Below, piece after piece: positions 50,154 to 57,630 of a stretch of 64,000 nucleotides of DNA. Positions within the stretch are counted from its first letter, which is position 1, and every line of letters starts with the position of its first letter. The notes under the pieces were generated by a model. That model had not been told where the DNA came from. It did no database searches and was given only the letters and a program-made list of their open reading frames with translations. The position numbers and the translations under genes were made by a program. This DNA comes from Gallaecimonas pentaromativorans (lineage in GTDB: Bacteria; Pseudomonadota; Gammaproteobacteria; Enterobacterales; Gallaecimonadaceae). Where the stretch lies: positions 372,001 to 436,000 of the forward strand of contig NZ_RJUL01000003.1 in assembly GCF_003751625.1 (NCBI RefSeq). Direction: 5' to 3'.

Positions 50154-50179
50154 AAAAAGCCGCCATAAGGCGGCTTTTT
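50154..50179. terminator. bidirectional terminator after the DUF4303-like gene
   Basis: GCCGCC-ATAA-GGCGGC between five A's and five T's, between convergent genes. Confidence 0.9.
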
Positions 50180-50207
50180 GTATTCAACCACCCAGGCACA
50201 GCCATCT

Positions 50208-50930
50208 CTAGATGCTGCCGAAGGGGCCGCTGGGCACCAGCGGGCTGTCGTGGGGGCTGACCAGGGCGTAGTTAAAATCGCTGTCTGACCAATACCTTGC
50301 CAACAGGCCGCCGTCTTGGCGCTGGCCCTTGGGCAGCAAGTGATGGCGCGGCCCCGGCGGGCGGATAAAGTACAGCAGCGCCTGGCCTTCGTCGTTGCGA
50401 TACAGCACCATGGCGGCCGGCCCCTCGGCGGTGGCCATCAGCTCGGCGCTTACCCGTTTCAGGCCATAGTTGCTCAGCTCAGGGGGCAGGCTGGCGCCCT
50501 TGAAATGGTCGTTAAACAGCGCCGTCAACTGGGCTTGGCTGATGGCATCGCCTGGGGCCTGGCTAAAAAGCTTGTAGGCCTCTACCGCATCGTTCATGGG
50601 CAAGGTGGCCTTGGCATAAAGGTGGCTTTGCCATTGGCTACCACCCAGCCAACCACCGCCCAGGGCCAACACCAGGGTGGCGGCGGTGGCAAAGCGGCGC
50701 CGGCGCCGGGCTTTTAGCTCCCGGCGCACCGCAAAGGGGTGCAGCGCCGGGTTGGCGGCCTGAGGCAAAGCTGTTAACTCCTGACGCAGCGCCTCGGCGT
50801 CGCGGCGGTAGCGGGCCAACTGCTCCGCCGCCTCGGGGTTGCGGGCCAGGTAGTCGTCCACCATGGCGCGCTCGGCGGCGGCCAGTTCGTCGTCCAGGTA
50901 CGCCTGGAGCTGCTCTTCGCTCGGTTTCAT
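50208..50930 (-). CDS. anti-sigma factor, membrane-anchored
   Basis: A 240-residue protein. The N-terminal cytoplasmic part (MKPSEEQLQAYLDDELAAAERAMVDDYLARNPEAAEQLARYR) resembles the helical anti-sigma domain of FecR/RskA-like regulators, without the His-Cys-Cys zinc motif. A basic stretch (ARRRRR near 75) precedes one membrane helix (about 80-100). The rest is periplasmic (GPAAMVLYRNDEGQALLYFIRPPGP). It should bind and hold the ECF sigma factor until an oxidative or envelope signal releases it. Its start overlaps the sigma stop by four bases. Confidence 0.85.
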   Translation of the reverse strand: MKPSEEQLQAYLDDELAAAERAMVDDYLARNPEAAEQLARYRRDAEALRQELTALPQAANPALHPFAVRRELKARRRRRFATAATLVLALGGGWLGGSQWQSHLYAKATLPMNDAVEAYKLFSQAPGDAISQAQLTALFNDHFKGASLPPELSNYGLKRVSAELMATAEGPAAMVLYRNDEGQALLYFIRPPGPRHHLLPKGQRQDGGLLARYWSDSDFNYALVSPHDSPLVPSGPFGSI

Positions 50931-51457
50931 CGGATCACCCTCAGCCGGCCCTTGGCATTGCTTTGGGCCGGAACCTCTTCAAGTAACTGGCGATAGGCCT
51001 GGCGGGCCCTCGACAACCGCGACATCACGGTACCCATGGGAATATCAAGCGCCTCGCTCACTTCCTGGTAACTCATGCCCTCTACCGACACCAGCACCAG
51101 GATGCTGCGCTGCTGCTCGGGAAGCCTCGCAAAAAGGGCCAGGGAGTGGTCCTCTTCCAGTTGCTGCTCCAAGGTGGCGGTTTCGCCCTCATCACCACTA
51201 AAGAGCTGCATCAGCTTTTTAAAGCGACCGGCGCGGCGCTGGCCGTCGATAAAATGGCGATAAAGAATGGAGAACAGCCAAGGCCGCACTGCGCCGCCAC
51301 GCTGACGTTGCTGCCAGCCGAGGATGGCTTTTTCCACCGTGCCTTGGACCAGGTCGTCGGCGTCATAGGGCGTGCGGGTCAGCGACAGGGCAAAACGCCT
51401 CAGGCTTGGCAGTTGGTCAACAATGACCGAATCCAGTTCATTCATGTCCGAGTTCAT
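50927..51457 (-). CDS. ECF-type RNA polymerase sigma factor
   Basis: A 176-residue sigma factor with region 2 (about 18-80: LRRFALSLTRTPYDADDLVQGTVEKAILGWQQRQRG and AVRPWLFSILYRHFIDGQRR) and region 4 (about 110-160: LPEQQRSILVLVSVEGMSYQEVSEALDIPMGTVMSRLSRARQ). It heads a two-gene unit with its anti-sigma factor. The start at 51457 is taken; an ATG four codons later is also possible, and neither has a strong ribosome-binding site. It is divergent from the catalase-like gene, and paired promoter elements in the gap suggest it transcribes both units. Confidence 0.93.
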   Translation of the reverse strand: MNSDMNELDSVIVDQLPSLRRFALSLTRTPYDADDLVQGTVEKAILGWQQRQRGGAVRPWLFSILYRHFIDGQRRAGRFKKLMQLFSGDEGETATLEQQLEEDHSLALFARLPEQQRSILVLVSVEGMSYQEVSEALDIPMGTVMSRLSRARQAYRQLLEEVPAQSNAKGRLRVIR

Positions 51458-51476
51458 CCACTAAGTACGCTTATAA

Positions 51477-51529
51477 AACGTGTGGCGCTTTTTTTTATTC
51501 CCGTGGAATAAAAAAAAATCCCGAGCGTC
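51477..51529. promoter_or_regulatory. mirror-image divergent ECF promoters
   Basis: Plus strand: GGAAT (51505-51509), 16 bases, CGTC (51526-51529), toward the catalase gene. Minus strand: GGAAT (51501-51497), 16 bases, CGTT (51480-51477), toward the sigma gene. Both carry an A-tract after GGAAT. The two -35 regions form a 13-bp inverted repeat with a three-base centre (51489-51517). Confidence 0.75.
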
Positions 51530-51560
51530 TTGCTTGAGTAGCTAACCACAAGGACATCAC

Positions 51561-52589
51561 ATGGACACTCCCAACACCAAGCTGCGCCTGGCCATTATCG
51601 CCGTGGCGGTAGCGGTGCCGGCAGCCTTTTTTGCCTACTCGGCCGGCTGGTTGAGCCCATCAAGGCTAACCCCGGCTAAATTTGTCAACCAGTTGCAGGC
51701 CGACGGCGGCAACAATGTCGGCGCACGACGCAACCATACCAAGGGCCTGTGTGTCAGTGGTTACTTCGAGGGCAACGGCATGGGCGCGGCCATCTCCAGC
51801 GCCACGGTGTTTGCGAAGGGCCGCTACCCGGTGAGCGGGCGTTTCTCGCTACCTGGCGGCAATCCCCACGGCAATGACGCCAAAGCGGCGCCCCGCGCCC
51901 TGGGCCTTAAGATTGACGGCGGCTCCGGCCAACAATGGCGCATGGCCATGTTGTCTTCGCCGGTGTTTGTACTGAGTTACCCCAAGGATTTTTACCAGTT
52001 GCTGCAACTCCAGCAGCCAGACCCTGCCACCGGCAAGCCAGACGGCGCCAAGATTGGCGCCTTCTTTAAGGCCCACCCCGAGGCTGGCCCCTTCCTGGAC
52101 TGGGCTCAGCACCACAAACGCTCCGACAGCTTTGCCAGCACCCCCTTTAACAGCCTCAACGCCTTTGAGGCCACCAACGCCAACGGCGAGCACCACTTTG
52201 TGCGCTGGTCCTTCCTGCCGCAAACCCCCTTTGCTGCCCAACCGGCAGACGCCGGCCCGGACTTTTTGTTTGACGACATCACCCAGCGCCTCAAAAAAGG
52301 CCCGGTCAGCTGGCAGCTGCAATTGCAGGTGGCCAACCCCGGCGACCCCATCGTTGATGCCACCAAGGCCTGGCCTGCCGATCGCCAGCATATCGACGTA
52401 GGCACCCTGGTGCTGACCCAAACCGAGCCACAGAGCAGCGGCGCCTGCCGCGACACCAACTTCGACCCGGTCATCCTGCCGGACGGCCTGAGCCCCTCGG
52501 CCGACCCGCTGCTGCCGGCCCGCTCTGCCGTGTATTCCGACGATTTCACCCGCCGCATCAGCGAACAGGCCAAGCTGGAGAAAAAATGA
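51561..52589 (+). CDS. srpA: membrane-anchored catalase-related peroxidase (SrpA-like)
   Basis: A 342-residue haem protein of the catalase-related SrpA group. An N-terminal membrane helix (about 9-29) anchors or exports it to the periplasm. Minimal-catalase features are the distal His59 in ARRNHTKGLCVSGYFEG, the GRFSLPGGNPHGND loop near 92-105 and the proximal tyrosine, probably Tyr325, in ARSAVYSDDF. The size is far below full catalases. It should remove peroxide outside the cytoplasm. It is the first gene under the ECF promoter and overlaps the cytochrome b561 gene. The symbol is by similarity only. Confidence 0.85.
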   Translation: MDTPNTKLRLAIIAVAVAVPAAFFAYSAGWLSPSRLTPAKFVNQLQADGGNNVGARRNHTKGLCVSGYFEGNGMGAAISSATVFAKGRYPVSGRFSLPGGNPHGNDAKAAPRALGLKIDGGSGQQWRMAMLSSPVFVLSYPKDFYQLLQLQQPDPATGKPDGAKIGAFFKAHPEAGPFLDWAQHHKRSDSFASTPFNSLNAFEATNANGEHHFVRWSFLPQTPFAAQPADAGPDFLFDDITQRLKKGPVSWQLQLQVANPGDPIVDATKAWPADRQHIDVGTLVLTQTEPQSSGACRDTNFDPVILPDGLSPSADPLLPARSAVYSDDFTRRISEQAKLEKK

Positions 52590-53113
52590 TGAAAGACCAA
52601 TTTCATATTGTTATTCGGCTGCTGCACTGGCTGATGGCCCTGGCCATCTTCACCATGCTGTTTGTGGGGGCTGGTATGGTGAGCTCGGTGGCTAACCGCG
52701 ATTGGCTTTACGATCTGCACAAGCCCTTGGGCATCACCATTTTGGTGCTGGCCATCTTGCGGCTGGTGGTTCGCCTCAGCAGCCGCACCCCGCCCCTGCC
52801 CAGCAACATGCCGCTCTTTATGCAGTTGGTGGCAAAACTGTCTCATGTGCTGCTCTATGGCCTGATGCTGGCCCTGCCGATGATCGGCTGGCTGATGCTA
52901 AGTGCCGGCGGCTACCCGGTAACCTTGGGCGGTGGCATCGAACTACCGGCGCTGGTGGCCAAATCCAATAGCCTTTACGCCGTGCTTCGCCCCTTGCACA
53001 CCTTGCTGGCCTACAGCCTGTTGCTGCTGGTGCTGGGACATATGGCAGCGGCGCTGTTCCACGGCCTTATCCGCCGTGACGGCGTGCTCAGGAGCATCAC
53101 TTTCGGTAAGTAA
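52586..53113 (+). CDS. cytochrome b561, bacterial Ni-hydrogenase-like type
   Basis: A 175-residue inner-membrane di-haem protein with four helices. Candidate haem ligands are His14 (IVIRLLHWLMALAIF), His45 (YDLHKPLG), and two histidines in LRPLHTLLAYSLLLLVLGHMAAALFHGLI. Such proteins move electrons from the quinone pool or superoxide to periplasmic acceptors. It overlaps the catalase-like gene by four bases, so the pair probably works together, with b561 feeding electrons to a periplasmic peroxidase. A terminator follows. Confidence 0.88.
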   Translation: MMKDQFHIVIRLLHWLMALAIFTMLFVGAGMVSSVANRDWLYDLHKPLGITILVLAILRLVVRLSSRTPPLPSNMPLFMQLVAKLSHVLLYGLMLALPMIGWLMLSAGGYPVTLGGGIELPALVAKSNSLYAVLRPLHTLLAYSLLLLVLGHMAAALFHGLIRRDGVLRSITFGK

Positions 53114-53145
53114 TTCACGCCTTCCAGTGTGGTAGCTGGTTGCTT

Positions 53146-53176
53146 CCCCGGCGCCGTTGTTGCGCCGGGGCTTTTT
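53146..53176 (+). terminator. terminator after the cytochrome b561 gene
   Basis: CCCCGGCGC and GCGCCGGGG pair around a seven-base loop, followed by CTTTTT. Confidence 0.85.
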
Positions 53177-53182
53177 GCTGTC

Positions 53183-53220
53183 TATAGTTTGAGCATCAAT
53201 TTAGTCATTCGATTAACTAA
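53183..53220 (+). promoter_or_regulatory. promoter -10 and TetR operator of the cecR operon
   Basis: TATAGT (53183-53188) has a TTGCGC 17 bases upstream. TTAGTCATTCGATTAACTAA (53201-53220) is a 20-bp palindrome matching in 8 of 10 arm positions, three bases before the cecR ATG. It is a likely CecR autorepression site. Confidence 0.6.
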
Positions 53221-53223
53221 CTT

Positions 53224-53889
53224 ATGCCAGACACCGCCAGCCGCGGCCTCGACACCCGCGACGCCCTCATTAAAACCGCCACCCAGGTGTTTGCCCAGCA
53301 GGGCTATCACGGGGTCAGTACCCGCGCCATTGCCACCGCCGCCGGGGTCAACCAGGCGCTGATCGGCTATCACTTTGGCAACAAAGAAGGGCTGTACCTG
53401 GCTGTGTTCGAGGCCATAGGCCAAAGCCTTGGCCAGCACCTCTCCCCCCTTGGCCAGAAACTGCGCCAGGTGGTAGACGACGCCCCGGCCAACCTTGACC
53501 ACCCTGCCCGCCTGGCCCTGTACCTGCCGCTTTTGGATAACCTCTGTAACGTGATGAGCGAGCTGCTGCTGAGCCCGCAAACCGAATACTGGGCCCAGCT
53601 CATCCTGCGCGAGCAGCAAAACCCCAGCCAGGCCTTCGAGCTGTTATTCGAGCGTTTAATGCAGCCCATGCTGGGCGCCCTGACCCGGCTGTTGGCCGAG
53701 CTGCGAGGCGATCTCGACGCCAAGGGCCACGCCATGCTGGCCATCAGCCTGCTGGGGCAAATTCTGGTGTGGCGCTTTGCCAGGGAGGCGGTAGCGCGCC
53801 ATATGGGCTGGCAGCAACAGCCGGATCTGGCCGCCATCCAACAGCTGCTGCACCAGAACATCCGCCTCTTGGTAAAAGGAGAACTGTGA
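53224..53889 (+). CDS. cecR: TetR-family regulator, CecR (YbiH) type
   Basis: A 221-residue TetR repressor with helix-turn-helix at about 10-60 (TRDALIKTATQVFAQQGYHGVSTRAIATAAGVNQALIGYHFGNKEGLYLAVFE) and a DUF1956-type C-terminal domain. In E. coli CecR controls the ybhGFSR efflux operon and affects sensitivity to cefoperazone and chloramphenicol. The same gene order follows here. No ribosome-binding site is evident before the ATG at 53224, where the operator palindrome ends three bases upstream. The stop overlaps the ybhG start (TGATG). Confidence 0.88.
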   Translation: MPDTASRGLDTRDALIKTATQVFAQQGYHGVSTRAIATAAGVNQALIGYHFGNKEGLYLAVFEAIGQSLGQHLSPLGQKLRQVVDDAPANLDHPARLALYLPLLDNLCNVMSELLLSPQTEYWAQLILREQQNPSQAFELLFERLMQPMLGALTRLLAELRGDLDAKGHAMLAISLLGQILVWRFAREAVARHMGWQQQPDLAAIQQLLHQNIRLLVKGEL

Positions 53890-54863
53890 TGAAAAAGCCG
53901 CTGCTCCTGCTGCTGGCCCTGGCGGTATTGGCCCTGGCCGGTTATGGCTGGTACCGAAGCCAGCAGCCACAAACCGAGCCCCTGACCCTCTACGGCAATG
54001 TGGATATTCGCGAATTGTCGCTGGCCTTTCGCCAAAGCGGGCGCCTGGCAAGCCTTGCCTTGCAAGAAGGCGACAGCCTCAGCGCCGGGCAAGAAGTGGC
54101 TACCCTCGACGACCAGCCCTTTCGCGAGGCCCTGGCCGCCGCCAAAGCCCAGCAGCAGCAAGCGAAGGCCCAGCTCGATAAGCTCACCGCCGGTAACCGC
54201 CGCCAGGAAATAACCCAGGCCCAGGCGCTATTGGCGCAAAAAGAAGCGGTATTGGCCGACCGCCAGCGCGAACTCAAGCGCCAGCAAGGCCTTGAGCAAA
54301 GCGGATCTACCAGCAAGCAGGCCCTGGACAGCGCCCGCTACGCCTTTGCCGAAGCCATCGCCAGTCGCGACTCGGCCAAGGCCAACTTGTCATTGCTGCA
54401 AGAAGGGGCCCGCAGCGAAGACATTGCCGCCGCCACCGCCAACCTTGCCGCCGCCAAGGCCAGGGTCGACCAAGCCAGTACCGCCCTTGCCGACACCCGG
54501 CTGATGGCGCCATCAGACGCGGTAGTGCTAAGCCGCCTGGTAGAGCCGGGGGCCATGGTTACCGCCGCCAGCCCGGTGTATAACCTGGCGCTACGGGATC
54601 CTGTGTATATCCGCGCCTATGTCTCGGAAGCCGAGCTGGGCCTGGTGCCCCCCGGCACCAAAGTGCACATCCGCACCGACAGCTCGGCCAAGACCTTCGA
54701 CGGCCAGGTGGGCTTTGTCTCTCCCCGGGCCGAATTCACCCCCAAATCGGTGCAGACCCCTGAGCTTCGCACCGACTTGGTGTACCGGCTTCGCATCGTG
54801 GTCAGCCACGGCGACAGCGGCCTGCAACAGGGCATGCCGGTCACCATCACCCTGGCCCGGTAA
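53889..54863 (+). CDS. ybhG: HlyD-family membrane fusion protein of the YbhFSR exporter
   Basis: A 324-residue periplasmic adaptor. The N-terminal anchor is MKKPLLLLLALAVLALAGYGWY. The lipoyl/barrel-sandwich half is VDIRELSLAFRQSGRLASLALQEGDSLSAGQEVATLDD. A long coiled-coil pair spans about 80-190 (alanine- and glutamine-rich), and the second half is DTRLMAPSDAVVLSRLVEPGAMVTAASPVYNL. It links the inner-membrane ABC transporter to an outer-membrane channel such as TolC. The ATG at 53889 overlaps the cecR stop; its TAA overlaps the ybhF ATG. Confidence 0.92.
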   Translation: MKKPLLLLLALAVLALAGYGWYRSQQPQTEPLTLYGNVDIRELSLAFRQSGRLASLALQEGDSLSAGQEVATLDDQPFREALAAAKAQQQQAKAQLDKLTAGNRRQEITQAQALLAQKEAVLADRQRELKRQQGLEQSGSTSKQALDSARYAFAEAIASRDSAKANLSLLQEGARSEDIAAATANLAAAKARVDQASTALADTRLMAPSDAVVLSRLVEPGAMVTAASPVYNLALRDPVYIRAYVSEAELGLVPPGTKVHIRTDSSAKTFDGQVGFVSPRAEFTPKSVQTPELRTDLVYRLRIVVSHGDSGLQQGMPVTITLAR

Positions 54864-56542
54864 TGAGCGCCGTCCGCTTTGACAAGCTAAGCAAGGCCTT
54901 TGGCGGCAGGGCCGCCTTGAAGGGTTTGTCGGCAAGCATTGCCGCCGGCCGCCTGACCGGCCTGGTGGGCCCCGACGGCGCCGGCAAAACCACCTTGCTG
55001 CGGCTGATGGCAGGGCTGCTGGCCCCCAGCAGCGGCGCCTTGGAGGTGGCAGGCCGGGAGCCGCTGGCAGCTGCCGACCTGGCAACTGTGGTGGGCTACA
55101 TGCCCCAGCGCTTTGGCCTTTACGAGGATTTATCGGTTATCGAGAACCTCAATCTCTATGCCGACCTCAAATCCCTGCCGCCCCAAAGCCGCCAGGCCGA
55201 TATCGCCAAGCTGCTGAGCTTTACCCAACTGGCGCCCTTTACCGCACGCCTGGCCGGCAAGCTCTCCGGCGGCATGAAACAAAAGCTGGGGCTGGCCTGC
55301 GCCCTGATGGGTAGCCCCAAGGTGTTGCTGCTGGACGAACCCGGGGTTGGGGTCGACCCGGTGAGCCGCCAGGAACTGTGGCGGATGGTCAAGGCGCTCA
55401 CCGACGACGGCATGGCGGTGCTGTGGGCGACGGCTTATCTCGACGAAGCCGAGCGCTGTGAAGACGTGCTGCTGCTAAGCGAAGGCGAGCTGATATTCCA
55501 GGGGCCGCCGGCCCGCCTTACTGGCCGCCTTGAAGGGCGCTGCGTTCGGCTAAGCAAAACCGGCGAGGACAAACGCCAGCTACTGGCCCGCGCCCTGGCA
55601 ATGCCGGCGGTGCGGGACGGGGTTATCGAAGGCGAAGCGCTGCGCCTGGTGCTGGCCGAAGGGCAGACCGCCGAGGCGCTTAGCGACCTTGGCGGCACCT
55701 TAAGCCCGGTGGCGCCACGCTTTGAAGATGCCTTTGTGGATTTGCTGGGGGGCGGCCCCGGCGGCCATTCGGCCCTGGCCGACACCTTTTCGCCCCTGCC
55801 ACGCCAAGAGGCGCCGGTGGTGCAGTGCGAGCACCTTTGCCGCCGCTTTGGCGATTTCGTGGCCACCGCCGACAGCACCTTTGCGGTGCGCCAGGGGGAA
55901 ATTTTTGGCCTACTGGGCCCCAACGGCGCCGGCAAATCCACCACCTTCAAGATGCTGTGCGGGCTGTTAAAACCCAGCGCCGGCACCGCCCGGGTGCTGG
56001 GCATCGACCTCGCCCGCGCCCCCAGCGCCGCCAAAAGCCAGCTCGGCTATATGGCCCAGAAATTCTCCCTGTACGGTTTGTTGTCGGTGGCCCAGAACCT
56101 GCGTTTTAGCGCCGGGGTCTATGGCCTTGCCGGTAAGGCGGCCGCCAAACGCATCGACGAGATGGTGGACTGCTTTTCACTGGCACCGCTCCTTGGCAGC
56201 GCTCCTGACGCCCTGTCGCTAGGGTTCAAGCAGCGCCTGGCGCTGGCCTGCGCCTTGATGCACAGCCCGCCCATTCTGTTTTTAGACGAACCCACCTCGG
56301 GGGTCGACCCTTTGACCCGCCGCGAATTCTGGACCCACATCAACGGCCTGGTGCGAAAAGGGGTAACGGTGCTGGTAACCACCCATTTCATGGACGAAGC
56401 CGAATACTGCGACCGGGTAGCCTTGATGCACCGTGGCAACATCATCGCCCTTGGTAGCCCCGACCAGCTTCGCCAGCAGGCCGGTAGCGATTCGATGGAA
56501 GCGGCCTTTATCAAGCTTATCGAGGAGGCCGAGGCATGCTGA
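54863..56542 (+). CDS. ybhF: ABC exporter ATPase with two nucleotide-binding domains
   Basis: A 559-residue cytoplasmic ATPase. Domain 1 has Walker A GPDGAGKTTLLR near 34, signature LSGGMKQKLGLA and Walker B VLLLDEPGVGVDPVS. Domain 2 has Walker A GPNGAGKSTTFK near 353, signature LSLGFKQRLALA (second G replaced by L), Walker B ILFLDEPTSGVDPLT and the switch His in VTTHFMDEAEYCDR. In domain 1 the position after the D-loop reads WATAYLDEAERCED, without the switch histidine, so the two sites are probably unequal. It powers the YbhS-YbhR permease. Confidence 0.93.
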   Translation: MSAVRFDKLSKAFGGRAALKGLSASIAAGRLTGLVGPDGAGKTTLLRLMAGLLAPSSGALEVAGREPLAAADLATVVGYMPQRFGLYEDLSVIENLNLYADLKSLPPQSRQADIAKLLSFTQLAPFTARLAGKLSGGMKQKLGLACALMGSPKVLLLDEPGVGVDPVSRQELWRMVKALTDDGMAVLWATAYLDEAERCEDVLLLSEGELIFQGPPARLTGRLEGRCVRLSKTGEDKRQLLARALAMPAVRDGVIEGEALRLVLAEGQTAEALSDLGGTLSPVAPRFEDAFVDLLGGGPGGHSALADTFSPLPRQEAPVVQCEHLCRRFGDFVATADSTFAVRQGEIFGLLGPNGAGKSTTFKMLCGLLKPSAGTARVLGIDLARAPSAAKSQLGYMAQKFSLYGLLSVAQNLRFSAGVYGLAGKAAAKRIDEMVDCFSLAPLLGSAPDALSLGFKQRLALACALMHSPPILFLDEPTSGVDPLTRREFWTHINGLVRKGVTVLVTTHFMDEAEYCDRVALMHRGNIIALGSPDQLRQQAGSDSMEAAFIKLIEEAEAC

Positions 56543-57630
56543 GCGGCAAACGGCTGTGGGCCTTGGTGGTAAAAGAAAGCCGGCAGGTACTGCGGGACCC
56601 GGCCGCCATCCTTATCGCCTTTGTGCTGCCGGTGGTGCTGCTGTTTTTGTTTGCCTATGCGGTGTCGCTGGACATCAGCCATATCCGCCTGGGAGTGGTG
56701 CGCGAAAGCGACAGCGCCAAGGCCCAGGCCTTGAGTAGCGCCTTTTCCGCCAGCCGTTACTTTGACGTGCTGCTGCTACGTGACCGCCGCCCGGCCCAGG
56801 CTCTGCTAAATGAAGGGCGCATCAAGGGCTTTGTGGTGATCCCCGCCGACTTTGACCAGCGCCTGGCCCGGCGCCGCCCGCCTTTGGTACAGGTGGTTAC
56901 CGACGGCACCCAGCCCAACACCGCCAACTTTGTGGCCCTTTATGCCGAAGGGGTGGTGTCCGGCTGGCAAGGCCAGAGCCCCGCCACCGAGGTGGTGCCA
57001 CGGGTCTGGTACAACACCGAGGTGGAGAGCCGCCGCTTTTTGGTACCGGGGGCCATCGCCATCATCATGACCATGATTGGCACCCTGCTCACCGCCCTGG
57101 TGGTGGCCCGGGAATGGGAGCGGGGCACCATGGAGGCGCTGCTGGCCACCCCGGCCCGGGTGGTGGAAATTTTGCTGGGTAAGCTGCTGCCCTACTTTGC
57201 CCTGGGGCTGCTGGCCACCTTGGGCTCGGCGCTGCTGGCCATAGGGGTGTTCGATGTGCCGCTGCGGGGCAGTTGGCTGAGCCTTTTGGCGCTATCGGCG
57301 GTGTTTTTAATTCCCGCCCTTGGCCAGGGGCTGGTGATCTCGGCGCTGGCCAAAAACCAGTTTATTGCCGCCCAGGCCGCCCTGTTCTCGGGTTTCTTGC
57401 CGGCCTTTTTGTTGTCGGGCTTTCTGTTTGAAATCGACTCCATGCCCGCCCCCATCCGCTGGCTGACCCAGCTTATTCCGGCCCGCTACTTTATCGAGTC
57501 GTTGCAGACGGTGTTTTTGGTGGGGGATTTGTGGCCGCTTTTTTTAAAAGACATGGCCGCCATGGCGGGCATCGGCCTGCTGTTTTTCGCCCTGGCCCGG
57601 GCCAAAACCCGTAAAAGCCTGGAGGGATGA
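56536..57630 (+). CDS. ybhS: ABC-2 type permease subunit YbhS
   Basis: A 364-residue permease. The first helix is near 22-42 (AAILIAFVLPVVLLFLFAYAVSLDI). A large periplasmic domain spans about 45-170. Five C-terminal helices begin at LVPGAIAIIMTMIGTLLTALVVAREWERGTMEALLATP and include IPALGQGLVISALAKNQFIAAQAALFSGFLPAFLLSGFLFEIDSMP. It overlaps ybhF by seven bases and ybhR by four. With YbhR it forms the membrane part of the drug exporter. Confidence 0.92.
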   Translation: MLSGKRLWALVVKESRQVLRDPAAILIAFVLPVVLLFLFAYAVSLDISHIRLGVVRESDSAKAQALSSAFSASRYFDVLLLRDRRPAQALLNEGRIKGFVVIPADFDQRLARRRPPLVQVVTDGTQPNTANFVALYAEGVVSGWQGQSPATEVVPRVWYNTEVESRRFLVPGAIAIIMTMIGTLLTALVVAREWERGTMEALLATPARVVEILLGKLLPYFALGLLATLGSALLAIGVFDVPLRGSWLSLLALSAVFLIPALGQGLVISALAKNQFIAAQAALFSGFLPAFLLSGFLFEIDSMPAPIRWLTQLIPARYFIESLQTVFLVGDLWPLFLKDMAAMAGIGLLFFALARAKTRKSLEG

